Below are positions 54,303 through 64,000 of a stretch of DNA of 64,000 nucleotides, one piece after another (position 1 is the stretch's first letter; each line of letters starts with the position of its first letter). Source of the DNA: Thalassospira sp. HF15 (lineage in GTDB: Bacteria > Pseudomonadota > Alphaproteobacteria > Rhodospirillales > Thalassospiraceae); contig NZ_JAAVKI010000007.1 of assembly GCF_011806525.1 (NCBI RefSeq), positions 238,546 through 302,545 on the forward strand, read 5' to 3'. The notes below the pieces were generated by a model. It did no database searches. It saw only the letters and a program-made list of their open reading frames with translations, and was not told the origin of the DNA. The position numbers and the translations under genes are program-made.

Positions 54303-54962
54303 TTAGCCAAACACCGCATCATGCGCTCTGACATAGGCAATCGCGGCCTTGGATACATCGCTGGCTGTCATGCCGGGTTTATAGATGCCAGATCCTAGCC
54401 CAAAGCCATCACAGCCGGCCTTGGCATAGGTGCTAAAATCATCCGGGCCAACCCCGCCGACAGCAAAAACCGGCAGGTCTTTGGGCAGGACCGCGCGCAT
54501 GGCCTTGATGCCCTCAGACCCGATGATGCTGGCCGGGAAAATCTTGAGGCCGTCTGCGCCTGCCTTGATCGCGGCAAAGCATTCGGTTGGGGTCAGAACA
54601 CCCGGCCACGATCCCATACCAAGTTCCTTGGTCTTGGCGATCACATCGATATCGCAGTTGGGCGACACGATGAATTCACCATTCGCCGCTTTGACATTGG
54701 CAACATCATCGGTGGTCAGGACCGTACCCGCCCCGATCATCGCCGCATCGCCAACCGCGTCTTTCATGGCGGTGATGCTTTTAAGCGGTTCGGGGGAATT
54801 TAGCGGCACCTCGATCATGGTGATCCCGGCATCAACCAGCGCACGCGCCATATCAGCCGCTTCATGGGTTTGCACCCCGCGCAGGATCGCAATCAACGTG
54901 CGATGCGCTTTACCCGTGACGCTGTCGGTGATTTGACCATTGACCGGTGTTGGCATTGCCAT
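54303..54962 (-). CDS. dgoA: 2-dehydro-3-deoxy-6-phosphogalactonate aldolase with RebB-like N-terminus
   Basis: 219 aa. It cleaves KDPGal to pyruvate and glyceraldehyde-3-phosphate; the active Glu is in MIEVPLNSPEPL and the Schiff-base Lys in GLKIFPASIIGSEG. The first 16 residues, MAMPTPVNGQITDSVT, are not part of the aldolase fold (which begins at about KAHRTLIAILRGV) but match the N-terminus of the RebB proteins in this window (14 of 16 identical to copy 7, about 75% at DNA level). AGGAAG precedes the ATG, so this is the natural start. It is downstream of dgoK on the same strand. Confidence 0.9.
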   Translation of the reverse strand: MAMPTPVNGQITDSVTGKAHRTLIAILRGVQTHEAADMARALVDAGITMIEVPLNSPEPLKSITAMKDAVGDAAMIGAGTVLTTDDVANVKAANGEFIVSPNCDIDVIAKTKELGMGSWPGVLTPTECFAAIKAGADGLKIFPASIIGSEGIKAMRAVLPKDLPVFAVGGVGPDDFSTYAKAGCDGFGLGSGIYKPGMTASDVSKAAIAYVRAHDAVFG

Positions 54963-55009
54963 CTTTGTCTTCCTGTTTGTTGGGCCCAGCAGGCCTGAAT
55001 TCTGTTATT

Positions 55010-56002
55010 TCAGCGGGTAGCGCCACTGACAACGCCATAGGCGCGGCCAAGCCCCGCCAGCGTAATCGCCGCACCATCCTTGGGCGTGGCTTTATGGTTA
55101 TGCACCGCCAGGGCCGCCTGATAGAGCGACGCCAGTTCACCCGCCCCGATCAAGGCAATATCTTCGCCCGGTGCAAGGTGACTTAAGACATCGGCAATCT
55201 CGGCCCCGATGACGGTACCCGAAAGCACCGCAGCCCCCGGCGCAACAGATGCCGCGTCCTTGGCAACAAGCGCGCCTGCCCGCACCGTAAACAGCGTATG
55301 CAAAAACGCTGTTGGTTGCAGTTTGGCCGCGCGCACGGCATCGGCAAAGGCCCCGTCATCCCAACGATCATCAACCGAATGGCGCAGGATGGATTGCTGT
55401 GACAGCAAGGCAAATACCTCGCCACTCATATAGGTGCGAAAGGCCCTGATCATGCCATCGCCGACATGCGCCCATTTCGAATGGGTGCCGGGCAAACAGA
55501 CCCAGCCGGAAAAGTCCGGGTTCTCGGCCATAAAGCCGACAAGCTGGGTTTCCTCGCCGCGCATGACGTCAGAATCACCGCGCTGACACAGGCCGGGCAG
55601 GATAAAAACAGAAATACGAGGATCGCTCACATTCGGTGTCACCGCACCCTTCGCCAGATCAGCAGGCCGTGCTGGCACATCGCAATAAGGCGCTTCAAGC
55701 CATCCTTGCTTGGCGCCGGCCATGCCGCAGATCACCACTGGCAGGCCTCGCTGATCGGGTGACAGCCAGCCGTCTATCAGGTCGATCAGAACCGCCTCGA
55801 ATGAAAGTTTGGGGTCACCGGCAATCGCATTCATGCCAAGTGGGCTCTCGGTGCTGCCAAGGATGTTAGCGGTATCATCCATCGCCCAGACCCGGAGATT
55901 GGAGGTCCCCCAATCAACCGCTACCCACGACAGAGACGTTCCATGTTCCTGATTTAACGCGGCCACCCTGCCCTCGAATTCGTTGTTGGTTTTATTCCTC
56001 AT
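55010..56002 (-). CDS. dgoK: 2-dehydro-3-deoxygalactonokinase
   Basis: 330 aa of the DgoK family. It phosphorylates 2-dehydro-3-deoxygalactonate for the aldolase encoded downstream. Blocks: WVAVDWGTSNLRVWAMD (phosphate loop), GMAGAKQGW, VCLPGTHSKWAHV and LIGAGELASLYQAAL. The start at the ATG 56002 is favoured, because earlier readings add an unconserved extension; no clear ribosome site is seen. A 47-bp gap to dgoA implies one operon for galactonate/galactose use. Confidence 0.92.
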   Translation of the reverse strand: MRNKTNNEFEGRVAALNQEHGTSLSWVAVDWGTSNLRVWAMDDTANILGSTESPLGMNAIAGDPKLSFEAVLIDLIDGWLSPDQRGLPVVICGMAGAKQGWLEAPYCDVPARPADLAKGAVTPNVSDPRISVFILPGLCQRGDSDVMRGEETQLVGFMAENPDFSGWVCLPGTHSKWAHVGDGMIRAFRTYMSGEVFALLSQQSILRHSVDDRWDDGAFADAVRAAKLQPTAFLHTLFTVRAGALVAKDAASVAPGAAVLSGTVIGAEIADVLSHLAPGEDIALIGAGELASLYQAALAVHNHKATPKDGAAITLAGLGRAYGVVSGATR

Positions 56003-56082
56003 ACTATTGCGCGGACCTGCGGTCAATGCACACCGATGAGATGCCAAAATGCAGAAAAATAGCTATCCGCCAGAATGCAGCA

Positions 56083-57096
56083 TCACGCCGGATGCTCGGC
56101 GGTTTGTTCACCTGCTACGACGGCCTCTGCCTGATCCAGCAATTCCTGATGCGAACGCCAGTTTTGCGCCTCGATAAACACCTTGGAGACTTCCGGGATT
56201 GCCGCACGAATATCACTTTCCAGTCGGCTGACGGCGGCTTCAACCTGCTTTGAGGTCACCTTGTCCTGAAAATCAACGCTGACACAGACCATCAGGCTTT
56301 GCGGCCCGTGATGCAGGGTGACGATCTCGTTGACCTTGAGGATGCCGGGAATGGCCGCCACCATCTCGGCAATCATTTTCCGGCTTTGGCGACTGGCACT
56401 CTCACCGATCAACAGGCCTTTGCACTCAACCGCCAACAAAAAGGCCGTCACCGCCAAAATAAGCCCGATCATCACCGACGCCAGCCCATCAAGAACCGGC
56501 ATCTCCAAAAGATACGCCGCCGCAATCCCGACACACGCCACCACAAGGCCCAAAAGGGCCGCTGAATCCTCAAACAGGATGACAAAAACCGTCGGATCCT
56601 TGCTGCTGCGCACGGCCTTGATCAACGGAATGCCGGGGTTCTGCGCCCGAAACGTCCGATACGCCGTGCGAAACGCCATGCCTTCAAGCACAATTGCAAT
56701 CGCCAGAATTGAAAACACCACGTGATAGGTGCGGATATCAAACCCGCCAAACGTTGCCACCACGTGCACATCAAGCGCATGCGGATGGATCACCTTGTCC
56801 ACCCCTTCCCAGATCGAAACCCCGGCACCCAGGCCGAAAATCATCACCGCCACCAAGAATGACCAGAAATAAGTTTCCTTGCCATAGCCCAAAGGATGCC
56901 TTTCATCGGGCTCGCGGGTGGAAAGCCGCAATCCCAAAAGCAAAAGCCCCTGATTGCCCGTATCCACCAGCGAATGAATGCCTTCTGACATCATCGCCGC
57001 AGACCCGGTAATCGCCGCCCCGCCAAACTTCGCCACGGCAATCAAAAGATTGGCCGCCGCTGCCATGTAAATGGCCCCTTTTGAAGAATGAGACAT
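56083..57096 (-). CDS. Cation diffusion facilitator family transporter
   Basis: 337 aa, exports divalent metal in exchange for protons. Six helices; the TM2 metal site is MMSEGIHSLVDTGNQ. The TM5 site reads FEDSAALLGLVV, with Glu-Asp in place of the usual HxxxD, as in ZnT9-like members. A cytoplasmic domain follows from about 210 (IVTLHHGPQSLMVCVSVDFQ). The ATG 57096 has GGAA at fair spacing. The metal is not known; the altered TM5 site suggests a non-zinc ion or altered function. Confidence 0.87.
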   Translation of the reverse strand: MSHSSKGAIYMAAAANLLIAVAKFGGAAITGSAAMMSEGIHSLVDTGNQGLLLLGLRLSTREPDERHPLGYGKETYFWSFLVAVMIFGLGAGVSIWEGVDKVIHPHALDVHVVATFGGFDIRTYHVVFSILAIAIVLEGMAFRTAYRTFRAQNPGIPLIKAVRSSKDPTVFVILFEDSAALLGLVVACVGIAAAYLLEMPVLDGLASVMIGLILAVTAFLLAVECKGLLIGESASRQSRKMIAEMVAAIPGILKVNEIVTLHHGPQSLMVCVSVDFQDKVTSKQVEAAVSRLESDIRAAIPEVSKVFIEAQNWRSHQELLDQAEAVVAGEQTAEHPA

Positions 57097-59845
<2,749 letters not shown>

Positions 59846-59855
59846 ATGATGTGAG

Positions 59856-59888
59856 AACACCCCCGGTCTTGAGGCTGGGGGTGTTTTG
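59856..59888 (+). terminator. Terminator of katG
   Basis: The perfect 9-bp stem AACACCCCC/GGGGGTGTT has a 12-base loop and a TTGC tail. A related GC hairpin follows the second repeat copy. Confidence 0.8.
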
Positions 59889-59913
59889 CAATCCAAGACG
59901 TCGCTTCAAAGCC

Positions 59914-60744
59914 TTAACCTTGCGATTGCTTCTGTTCTAATTGCTCAGAAACATTCTTCGCGCACTGGGCTAAAGCTTGGTCCCTCAAATCTGCATGACA
60001 AATATGTTTAAGGTAACGTTCCAGACTATCATCCCATTCCTGCTCAGTGCTCAAAGCCATGTCCGAGAACAATGACCCTGTAAAGTATTGATGGTGCAAC
60101 TGGGATCGAACATCCACAAACTCTACATTAAATGCTCCCCGTACACGTACTTCACGAACGCAGTTAGCCTTCAATCTATCAGTCAAGCTTTTAGCAAAAT
60201 CATCCAAGCGCCCTTGCAAGCCTGGATTTATCACATCGTAGTAAGTGGATGAGGGAATTGTGCCTACAGCATGGCCGTAACCACCTGTTATAAGAGTATC
60301 CGCGAAAGAAACGTCAACCCAATAAGTTCCGCCGTCATTCGCTGAACAAGTTGGCCCCAAGCCAAGCACGCCGAAATAGACCGCTCTAACACCTTTAATG
60401 GAAGTAAATCCGACACCTGTCTGAAAACTCGCATTGTCAGGATAGGAGTGACGCCATAGCTTATCCTGCGGATTGCGACCTTCAACGTTATTATCGTCGA
60501 GGTAAAAGGAAGGTGATCGAACATATTCAACCGCTGGCGGAGCCAAATATCTCTCAAGCCTTGCCATTTCCTCACTGATTGAGAGTTGTTGCGCAATTAG
60601 GCTCCCTTGGGAGCTTTGAATATCCAACATCAGCTCTTGTAGCTGCGTTTGTTGATAGAGGAATAGCGCGGTTAAAACCGAAACGATCAAGCTTATGCTG
60701 CCAGAAATAACCTTCCACACTGAAATAGTTGTTTCAACTTTCAC
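59914..60744 (-). CDS. Unrecognised single-pass membrane protein in the katG-linked insert
   Basis: 276 aa. It has one N-terminal helix (SISLIVSVLTALFLY) after a short cytoplasmic tail, a coiled-coil stretch (about 32-66) and a soluble domain with FQTGVGFTSIKGVRAVYFGV and a Tyr/Ser-rich middle, then a charged C-terminus. No known family. GC content is well below that of katG. It lies alone between the two katG repeats, oriented against katG. A defence or phage-related role is possible by position only. Confidence 0.6.
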   Translation of the reverse strand: MKVETTISVWKVISGSISLIVSVLTALFLYQQTQLQELMLDIQSSQGSLIAQQLSISEEMARLERYLAPPAVEYVRSPSFYLDDNNVEGRNPQDKLWRHSYPDNASFQTGVGFTSIKGVRAVYFGVLGLGPTCSANDGGTYWVDVSFADTLITGGYGHAVGTIPSSTYYDVINPGLQGRLDDFAKSLTDRLKANCVREVRVRGAFNVEFVDVRSQLHHQYFTGSLFSDMALSTEQEWDDSLERYLKHICHADLRDQALAQCAKNVSEQLEQKQSQG

Positions 60745-60801
60745 CGTGCTCGCTCGCTTTGCTGTAATTTCTTAATACCTCGAACGACTTGCTTCAAAAT
60801 T

Positions 60802-60869
60802 ATGAACGCTGATCGCTTTGATCTGGCGTGAGGTGCGGATAGCCTGATGTTATTTGGAGCTTTAGGGCT
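60802..60869 (+). repeat. Direct repeat copy B of the katG 3' end
   Basis: It still encodes MNADRFDLA and a stop in frame, and carries one silent change in the coding part (GCC to GCT) plus five changes beyond. It has no upstream katG sequence. It marks the far end of the insert. Confidence 0.85.
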
Positions 60870-60876
60870 CTAGACG

Positions 60877-60898
60877 ACGCCCCCGGTGGGGGCGTATT
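60877..60898 (+). terminator. GC hairpin after katG repeat copy B
   Basis: ACGCCCCC/GGGGGCGT pair around a 3-base loop, followed by ATTATG. It is equivalent in position to the katG terminator but with a different stem, and lies between the insert and the SIR2 gene. Confidence 0.6.
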
Positions 60899-60917
60899 AT
60901 GTATCAACACACAGCAA

Positions 60918-62453
60918 TCAGTCTTGCCCATCTTCGTAAAGTGAATCAATATCTCTGATCAACTTTCTGATTGTGGATTTCAGCTCGTCAGTGCAATTTT
61001 CTGCATCTACTAGCTCATTCAACCACCAACTACTTACCGAATATTGCTCAAGCTCGAGTTCGTTGCTTGCTATAGATACAAGACTAGTGATTTCATCCTG
61101 TGTAAGCCAATTTTTACGCCCCTTTTGGAAATCGTGATAGATAGCCCAGCAATCTCCAAATTTGTCGCCACCAAAATCCAGCAACTTTTTGACCAACTGC
61201 ATACGCTCACTAAACACATCCCCATCCGGATTTACATGGAACGACAACAGATCAATCAACGGTGTCTTAGCCATATGAAAATCCCAGAGATAAGGATCAC
61301 TCTTGCAGGTTCCTAAAATTGTCTTTCCAATTTTTTCTCTGACAGCATTAGACAATCCAATCTCAAGTTCATTATTTAATTTAATTATAGCTTGAAACAG
61401 GGCATGGGCTCCTTTTGTAGCGATTGTACCCGTCTTACCGTACAATTCGCCGCCATATTCCTTAAATATCTGAGGGTTATCAAAAACCCTCAATATTGCT
61501 TTGATTGCCTGCTTACGTCCGTCATCTGTAGTAAACTTTAGAATAAGTTCCTTACTTGGGTTTTTCCCTTCTACTGCTTTTTCAAGAATGTCCTCAACAC
61601 GCGTTAACACGTCATTGAAGTCATACTTAAACGATATCACGTCACCAGAAAACTCTTGAACAAGAGCACTAAGCTCTTCTAAAAACTCACCAATTTCTGC
61701 TTCAACGAGACAGATATTTTTCTTCGAGAATAAGTATTTAGCTTGAGATAGTTTCTCATCATCTCCAGATGGACGAACTATCATAAATGATGGAAGCTTG
61801 TCGTCGCCAAGATGCGCAACCACTTCATCATATATATAAAATATATTCGGGTCTGAAAGACTATAACCAAGAAATATCGGAACATTCTCCGAGAACACAG
61901 TGAAAATCTTGCTTTTAAGGTACGTATCTTCCCTTTGAAATTTTGTATACTGACTCTGAGTGACAACTATACTATTTGGATCCCGTGAATCTCCATGTAT
62001 CTTGAATATATTTCTTCCTTCTGAAAGCTGTATGTTCTTCTCTCCTCTAACAATAACAGAAGGTAAATAATCAAATATATCCTCTAATACATTATCCCAA
62101 TTTGTTGTAACCAAAATATTACTCGAAAGATTATAAAAATTTTCAACCCAAACTGGGCTATCAACATCTTCCTTCAGCGTATGAAGTGATTTCACCACTT
62201 CCCCATTAAAGTCATCACCACCTATTTTTTCATCGTAGAATGAATGCAATATTTCTGCTGCATGAAGATAATTATTTGGGAGATCTCGCTCAAAACTAAT
62301 ATTTTCTTTAACCTTGTCTAGAACATCCCCCCATCCTGGATACCCAAAGTTTGCAGAGAAACCGGAACCAATCCAGAAGAAATGACGTTTCCCGTAAACG
62401 GCAGAAACCAATACTTCTTTCTCCCGATCACTCAAGTCACTCATACAACTCAT
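60918..62453 (-). CDS. SIR2-like domain protein, probable defence effector
   Basis: 511 aa. The N-terminal SIR2_2 domain (about 20-270) has FFWIGSGFSANFGYPGW for the NAD pocket, TTNWDNVLE, KIHGD and FLGYSLSDPNIFYI. The C-terminal 240 residues are helical and not recognised. Proteins of this build are known NAD-depleting effectors of bacterial anti-phage systems; here it stands without visible partner. Low GC and AT-rich codons show acquisition. GGGGG precedes the ATG. A second ATG nine bases in is possible. Confidence 0.8.
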   Translation of the reverse strand: MSCMSDLSDREKEVLVSAVYGKRHFFWIGSGFSANFGYPGWGDVLDKVKENISFERDLPNNYLHAAEILHSFYDEKIGGDDFNGEVVKSLHTLKEDVDSPVWVENFYNLSSNILVTTNWDNVLEDIFDYLPSVIVRGEKNIQLSEGRNIFKIHGDSRDPNSIVVTQSQYTKFQREDTYLKSKIFTVFSENVPIFLGYSLSDPNIFYIYDEVVAHLGDDKLPSFMIVRPSGDDEKLSQAKYLFSKKNICLVEAEIGEFLEELSALVQEFSGDVISFKYDFNDVLTRVEDILEKAVEGKNPSKELILKFTTDDGRKQAIKAILRVFDNPQIFKEYGGELYGKTGTIATKGAHALFQAIIKLNNELEIGLSNAVREKIGKTILGTCKSDPYLWDFHMAKTPLIDLLSFHVNPDGDVFSERMQLVKKLLDFGGDKFGDCWAIYHDFQKGRKNWLTQDEITSLVSIASNELELEQYSVSSWWLNELVDAENCTDELKSTIRKLIRDIDSLYEDGQD

Positions 62454-62828
62454 TTAGCCCCCCTTATTGACTCCATTGGACTAGAAATACTAGCGGGCAA
62501 CTATTCAGGGTTGCAAACATAATTTCTAGAAAGCGTCACTAATTTCAAAATAAAGGGGACATGAAAATAAAGGGGACAGCCCCCTTTTTTGATTAACAGT
62601 GGATAGTTTGATACGTGTTGCCCTAGCGCAGCCTTAAAAGAAGGGGACAGATTTATTTTTGGTCTCCTTTTAAGCCTCTCCATTCCACCAATACCTAGTT
62701 CCCTTATCATATCTATGTTCATATTTTTCGTGTGAGCCCTTGTCCTGAAAAACCTTCACGGCGCTATTAAGAGCAGCAATAAAATAGTATCTTGGAAAAA
62801 GGGTCTGAACTTCTAAGGGAAAGATCAT
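62454..62828. other. AT-rich gene-poor tract with repeated AAGGGGACA tags
   Basis: No intact gene. AAGGGGACA occurs at 62553, 62570 and 62641; the second is part of a small hairpin (AAAGGGG/CCCCTTT) ending in T6. Short minus-strand open frames here lack a family and may be debris. Probably the right-hand edge of the acquired DNA. Confidence 0.5.
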
Positions 62829-63713
62829 TTGGGCTATATTCGGGATCACTGGCAAGGAAAGCACGCGCTGTTATTCGCGCTGGCCGTCAACCTGATCCTG
62901 ATCCGGGTTCTGATCATGTTTGCCGATCGCTATACGCTGCCGCCCTATATCCCGGATCGCATCCCGGCACTGATCTCGACGGTTGCGTTTATCCTTGTTT
63001 TTCATGGCGTTGTTTTTGTCTGGCAGGTGGTCGGCGTGCTGCGCGCCACCCAACATCAATCAAGCATTCTTGCCAATATCTGGACCGTTGTGAGTTATGG
63101 GGTGATCGGGCTGTGTTTGGCTTTTACCGCTCTTAGCATCGCGGCCTCTTTCCGCGCCCTTGCGCCGGAGAAGTTTATCCCCGTCAACCTGACCGAGCTT
63201 GAAGATGCCCGCGCCAGCCAATATGAGCTAACGCTCAGCCCGGACAACACCCGCATTCACATCACCGGCATCTTTGCCCTTGGCATGACGCAGCGGCTGG
63301 CCGCCTTGCTCGATCAAAATCCGGGGGTGACCGGCATCGTCCTGCACAGTGATGGCGGGCATGTCTATGAAGGGCGCGGTGTCGGCTTCCTGATCCGCAA
63401 CCGGGGTTTGGACACCTATGTGTTTGAGGCGTGTAGTTCCGCCTGCACAACCGCCTTTATCGGTGGCGCCAAACGCTATCTCGGCCCCAACGGGCGTCTT
63501 GGTTTCCATCAATACAAGGTCGATCTCAACTACCCCGTCCCGCTCTATGACATCAAGGGCCAGCAGGAAAAGGAAATCACCTTCTATCGCAACCAGGGCA
63601 TTGCCGAGAGCTTCCTGAAACAAGTCTTCCTCGCCCCGCATACCGGGATCTGGTTCCCGGAGGTGGAAGAGCTGATGGAGGCTGGTGTTGTTGATGGGGA
63701 GGTTGAGGAGTGA
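62829..63713 (+). CDS. ClpP-like periplasmic/membrane serine-protease-like protein
   Basis: 294 aa. Three or four N-terminal helices (to about 115), then a ClpP/crotonase-like domain (VTGIVLHSDGGHVYEGRGVG, FEACSSACTTAFIGG, LGFHQYKVD). The Ser of CSSACTTAF and the following His are consistent with a catalytic pair of SppA/ClpP-like proteases. The start is a TTG at the very edge of the low-GC tract, so the N-terminus may have been trimmed by the insertion. A terminator follows. Substrate unknown. Confidence 0.78.
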   Translation: MGYIRDHWQGKHALLFALAVNLILIRVLIMFADRYTLPPYIPDRIPALISTVAFILVFHGVVFVWQVVGVLRATQHQSSILANIWTVVSYGVIGLCLAFTALSIAASFRALAPEKFIPVNLTELEDARASQYELTLSPDNTRIHITGIFALGMTQRLAALLDQNPGVTGIVLHSDGGHVYEGRGVGFLIRNRGLDTYVFEACSSACTTAFIGGAKRYLGPNGRLGFHQYKVDLNYPVPLYDIKGQQEKEITFYRNQGIAESFLKQVFLAPHTGIWFPEVEELMEAGVVDGEVEE

Positions 63714-63781
63714 GTTTGTGGCGCTTTTGGCTGAACCTCTGCAGTCTGCGCGCGGCTTCGCCGTGCTCGACCTTCAGACTA

Positions 63782-63804
63782 AAAACGTGCCACTGGCACG
63801 TTTT
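63782..63804 (+). terminator. Terminator after the ClpP-like gene
   Basis: The perfect 10-bp stem AAAACGTGCC/GGCACGTTTT has a 3-base loop and is followed by CTAT. Confidence 0.8.
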
Positions 63805-63888
63805 CTATACGTCTTCAGCCTTCAAGTTATGAGCACAGGCCCATAACGCAGGAAGATCAGAGTTCAAAGCGTCTTCACGTGATCAAAT

Positions 63889-63922
63889 AAAAAAGGCGGC
63901 CCCATGCGGGACCGCCTTTTTT
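63889..63922. terminator. Bidirectional terminator beside tRNA-fMet
   Basis: The 11-bp stem AAAAAAGGCGG/CCGCCTTTTTT has A and T tracts on both sides. It can end the minus-strand tRNA transcript. Confidence 0.85.
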
Positions 63923-63925
63923 ATT

Positions 63926-64000
<75 letters not shown>

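Noticed and set aside
62670..62864. Minus-strand frame ending YDKGTRYWWNGEA as a small gene
   Set aside because: It overlaps the start of the ClpP-like gene, has no family and no ribosome site; possibly debris of an element.

Overview
The window looks like a chromosomal segment of a marine alphaproteobacterium of the Rhodospirillales, most probably Thalassospira or a close relative. This is inferred from the gene set, the moderate-to-high GC, an alphaproteobacterial-type LexA box (GAAC-N7-GAAC), an imuA-imuB-dnaE2 cassette and the protein styles; no database search was possible. Most of the window is ordinary chromosome, with low-GC patches at about 30.3-31.5, 37.0-38.3 and 59.9-62.8 kb that look acquired.

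Layout. 1-4.5 kb: an Fe(III)-type ABC transporter (permease runs off the left edge), a divergent DeoR regulator, a class II glutamine amidotransferase and tRNA-Thr(CGT). 4.7-12.4 kb: an R-body (Reb) locus with two low-complexity proteins of unknown function, an ECF-like sigma factor with a long N-terminal extension, and nine tandem RebB-family genes; one of these carries a phased T7 slippery run followed by a coding-like -1 frame. 12.4-17.2 kb: a class III cyclase, then a histidine kinase/response regulator pair whose sensor has an Asp/His-rich extracytoplasmic insert, divergent from a secreted protein with the same kind of composition. 17.3-23.8 kb: GNAT acetyltransferase, Na/Pi symporter, TfoX-C protein, glpD, asnB. 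23.8-28.1 kb: an AcoR-type sigma-54 activator facing an aldehyde dehydrogenase and a DUF779 gene, with a clear -24/-12 promoter and a palindromic upstream site. 28.3-38 kb: YeiH exporter with a divergent LysR regulator, cyanide-insensitive bd oxidase (cioAB plus a 40-aa DUF2474 gene), an aminotransferase, an MFS transporter and two unrecognised membrane proteins. 38.3-47 kb: cysD-cysNC sulfate activation, then the LexA-controlled imuA-imuB-dnaE2 mutasome. 47-54.3 kb: periplasmic binding proteins, GNAT, a CDP-alcohol phosphatidyltransferase, GIY-YIG, an atypical SDR, and an inverse autotransporter. 54.3-57.1 kb: dgoA-dgoK (galactonate branch) and a CDF metal transporter. 57.6-62.8 kb: katG, whose 3' end is duplicated about 1 kb downstream around a low-GC insert, followed by a SIR2-domain gene of probable defence type. 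62.8-64 kb: a ClpP-like membrane protein and the 3' part of tRNA-fMet.

The most unusual points are the Reb locus with its possible -1 frameshift gene, a KDPGal aldolase (54303-54962) that begins with an almost exact RebB N-terminus, the katG 3'-end duplication around accessory DNA, and a 142-bp imperfect palindrome at 51419-51560.
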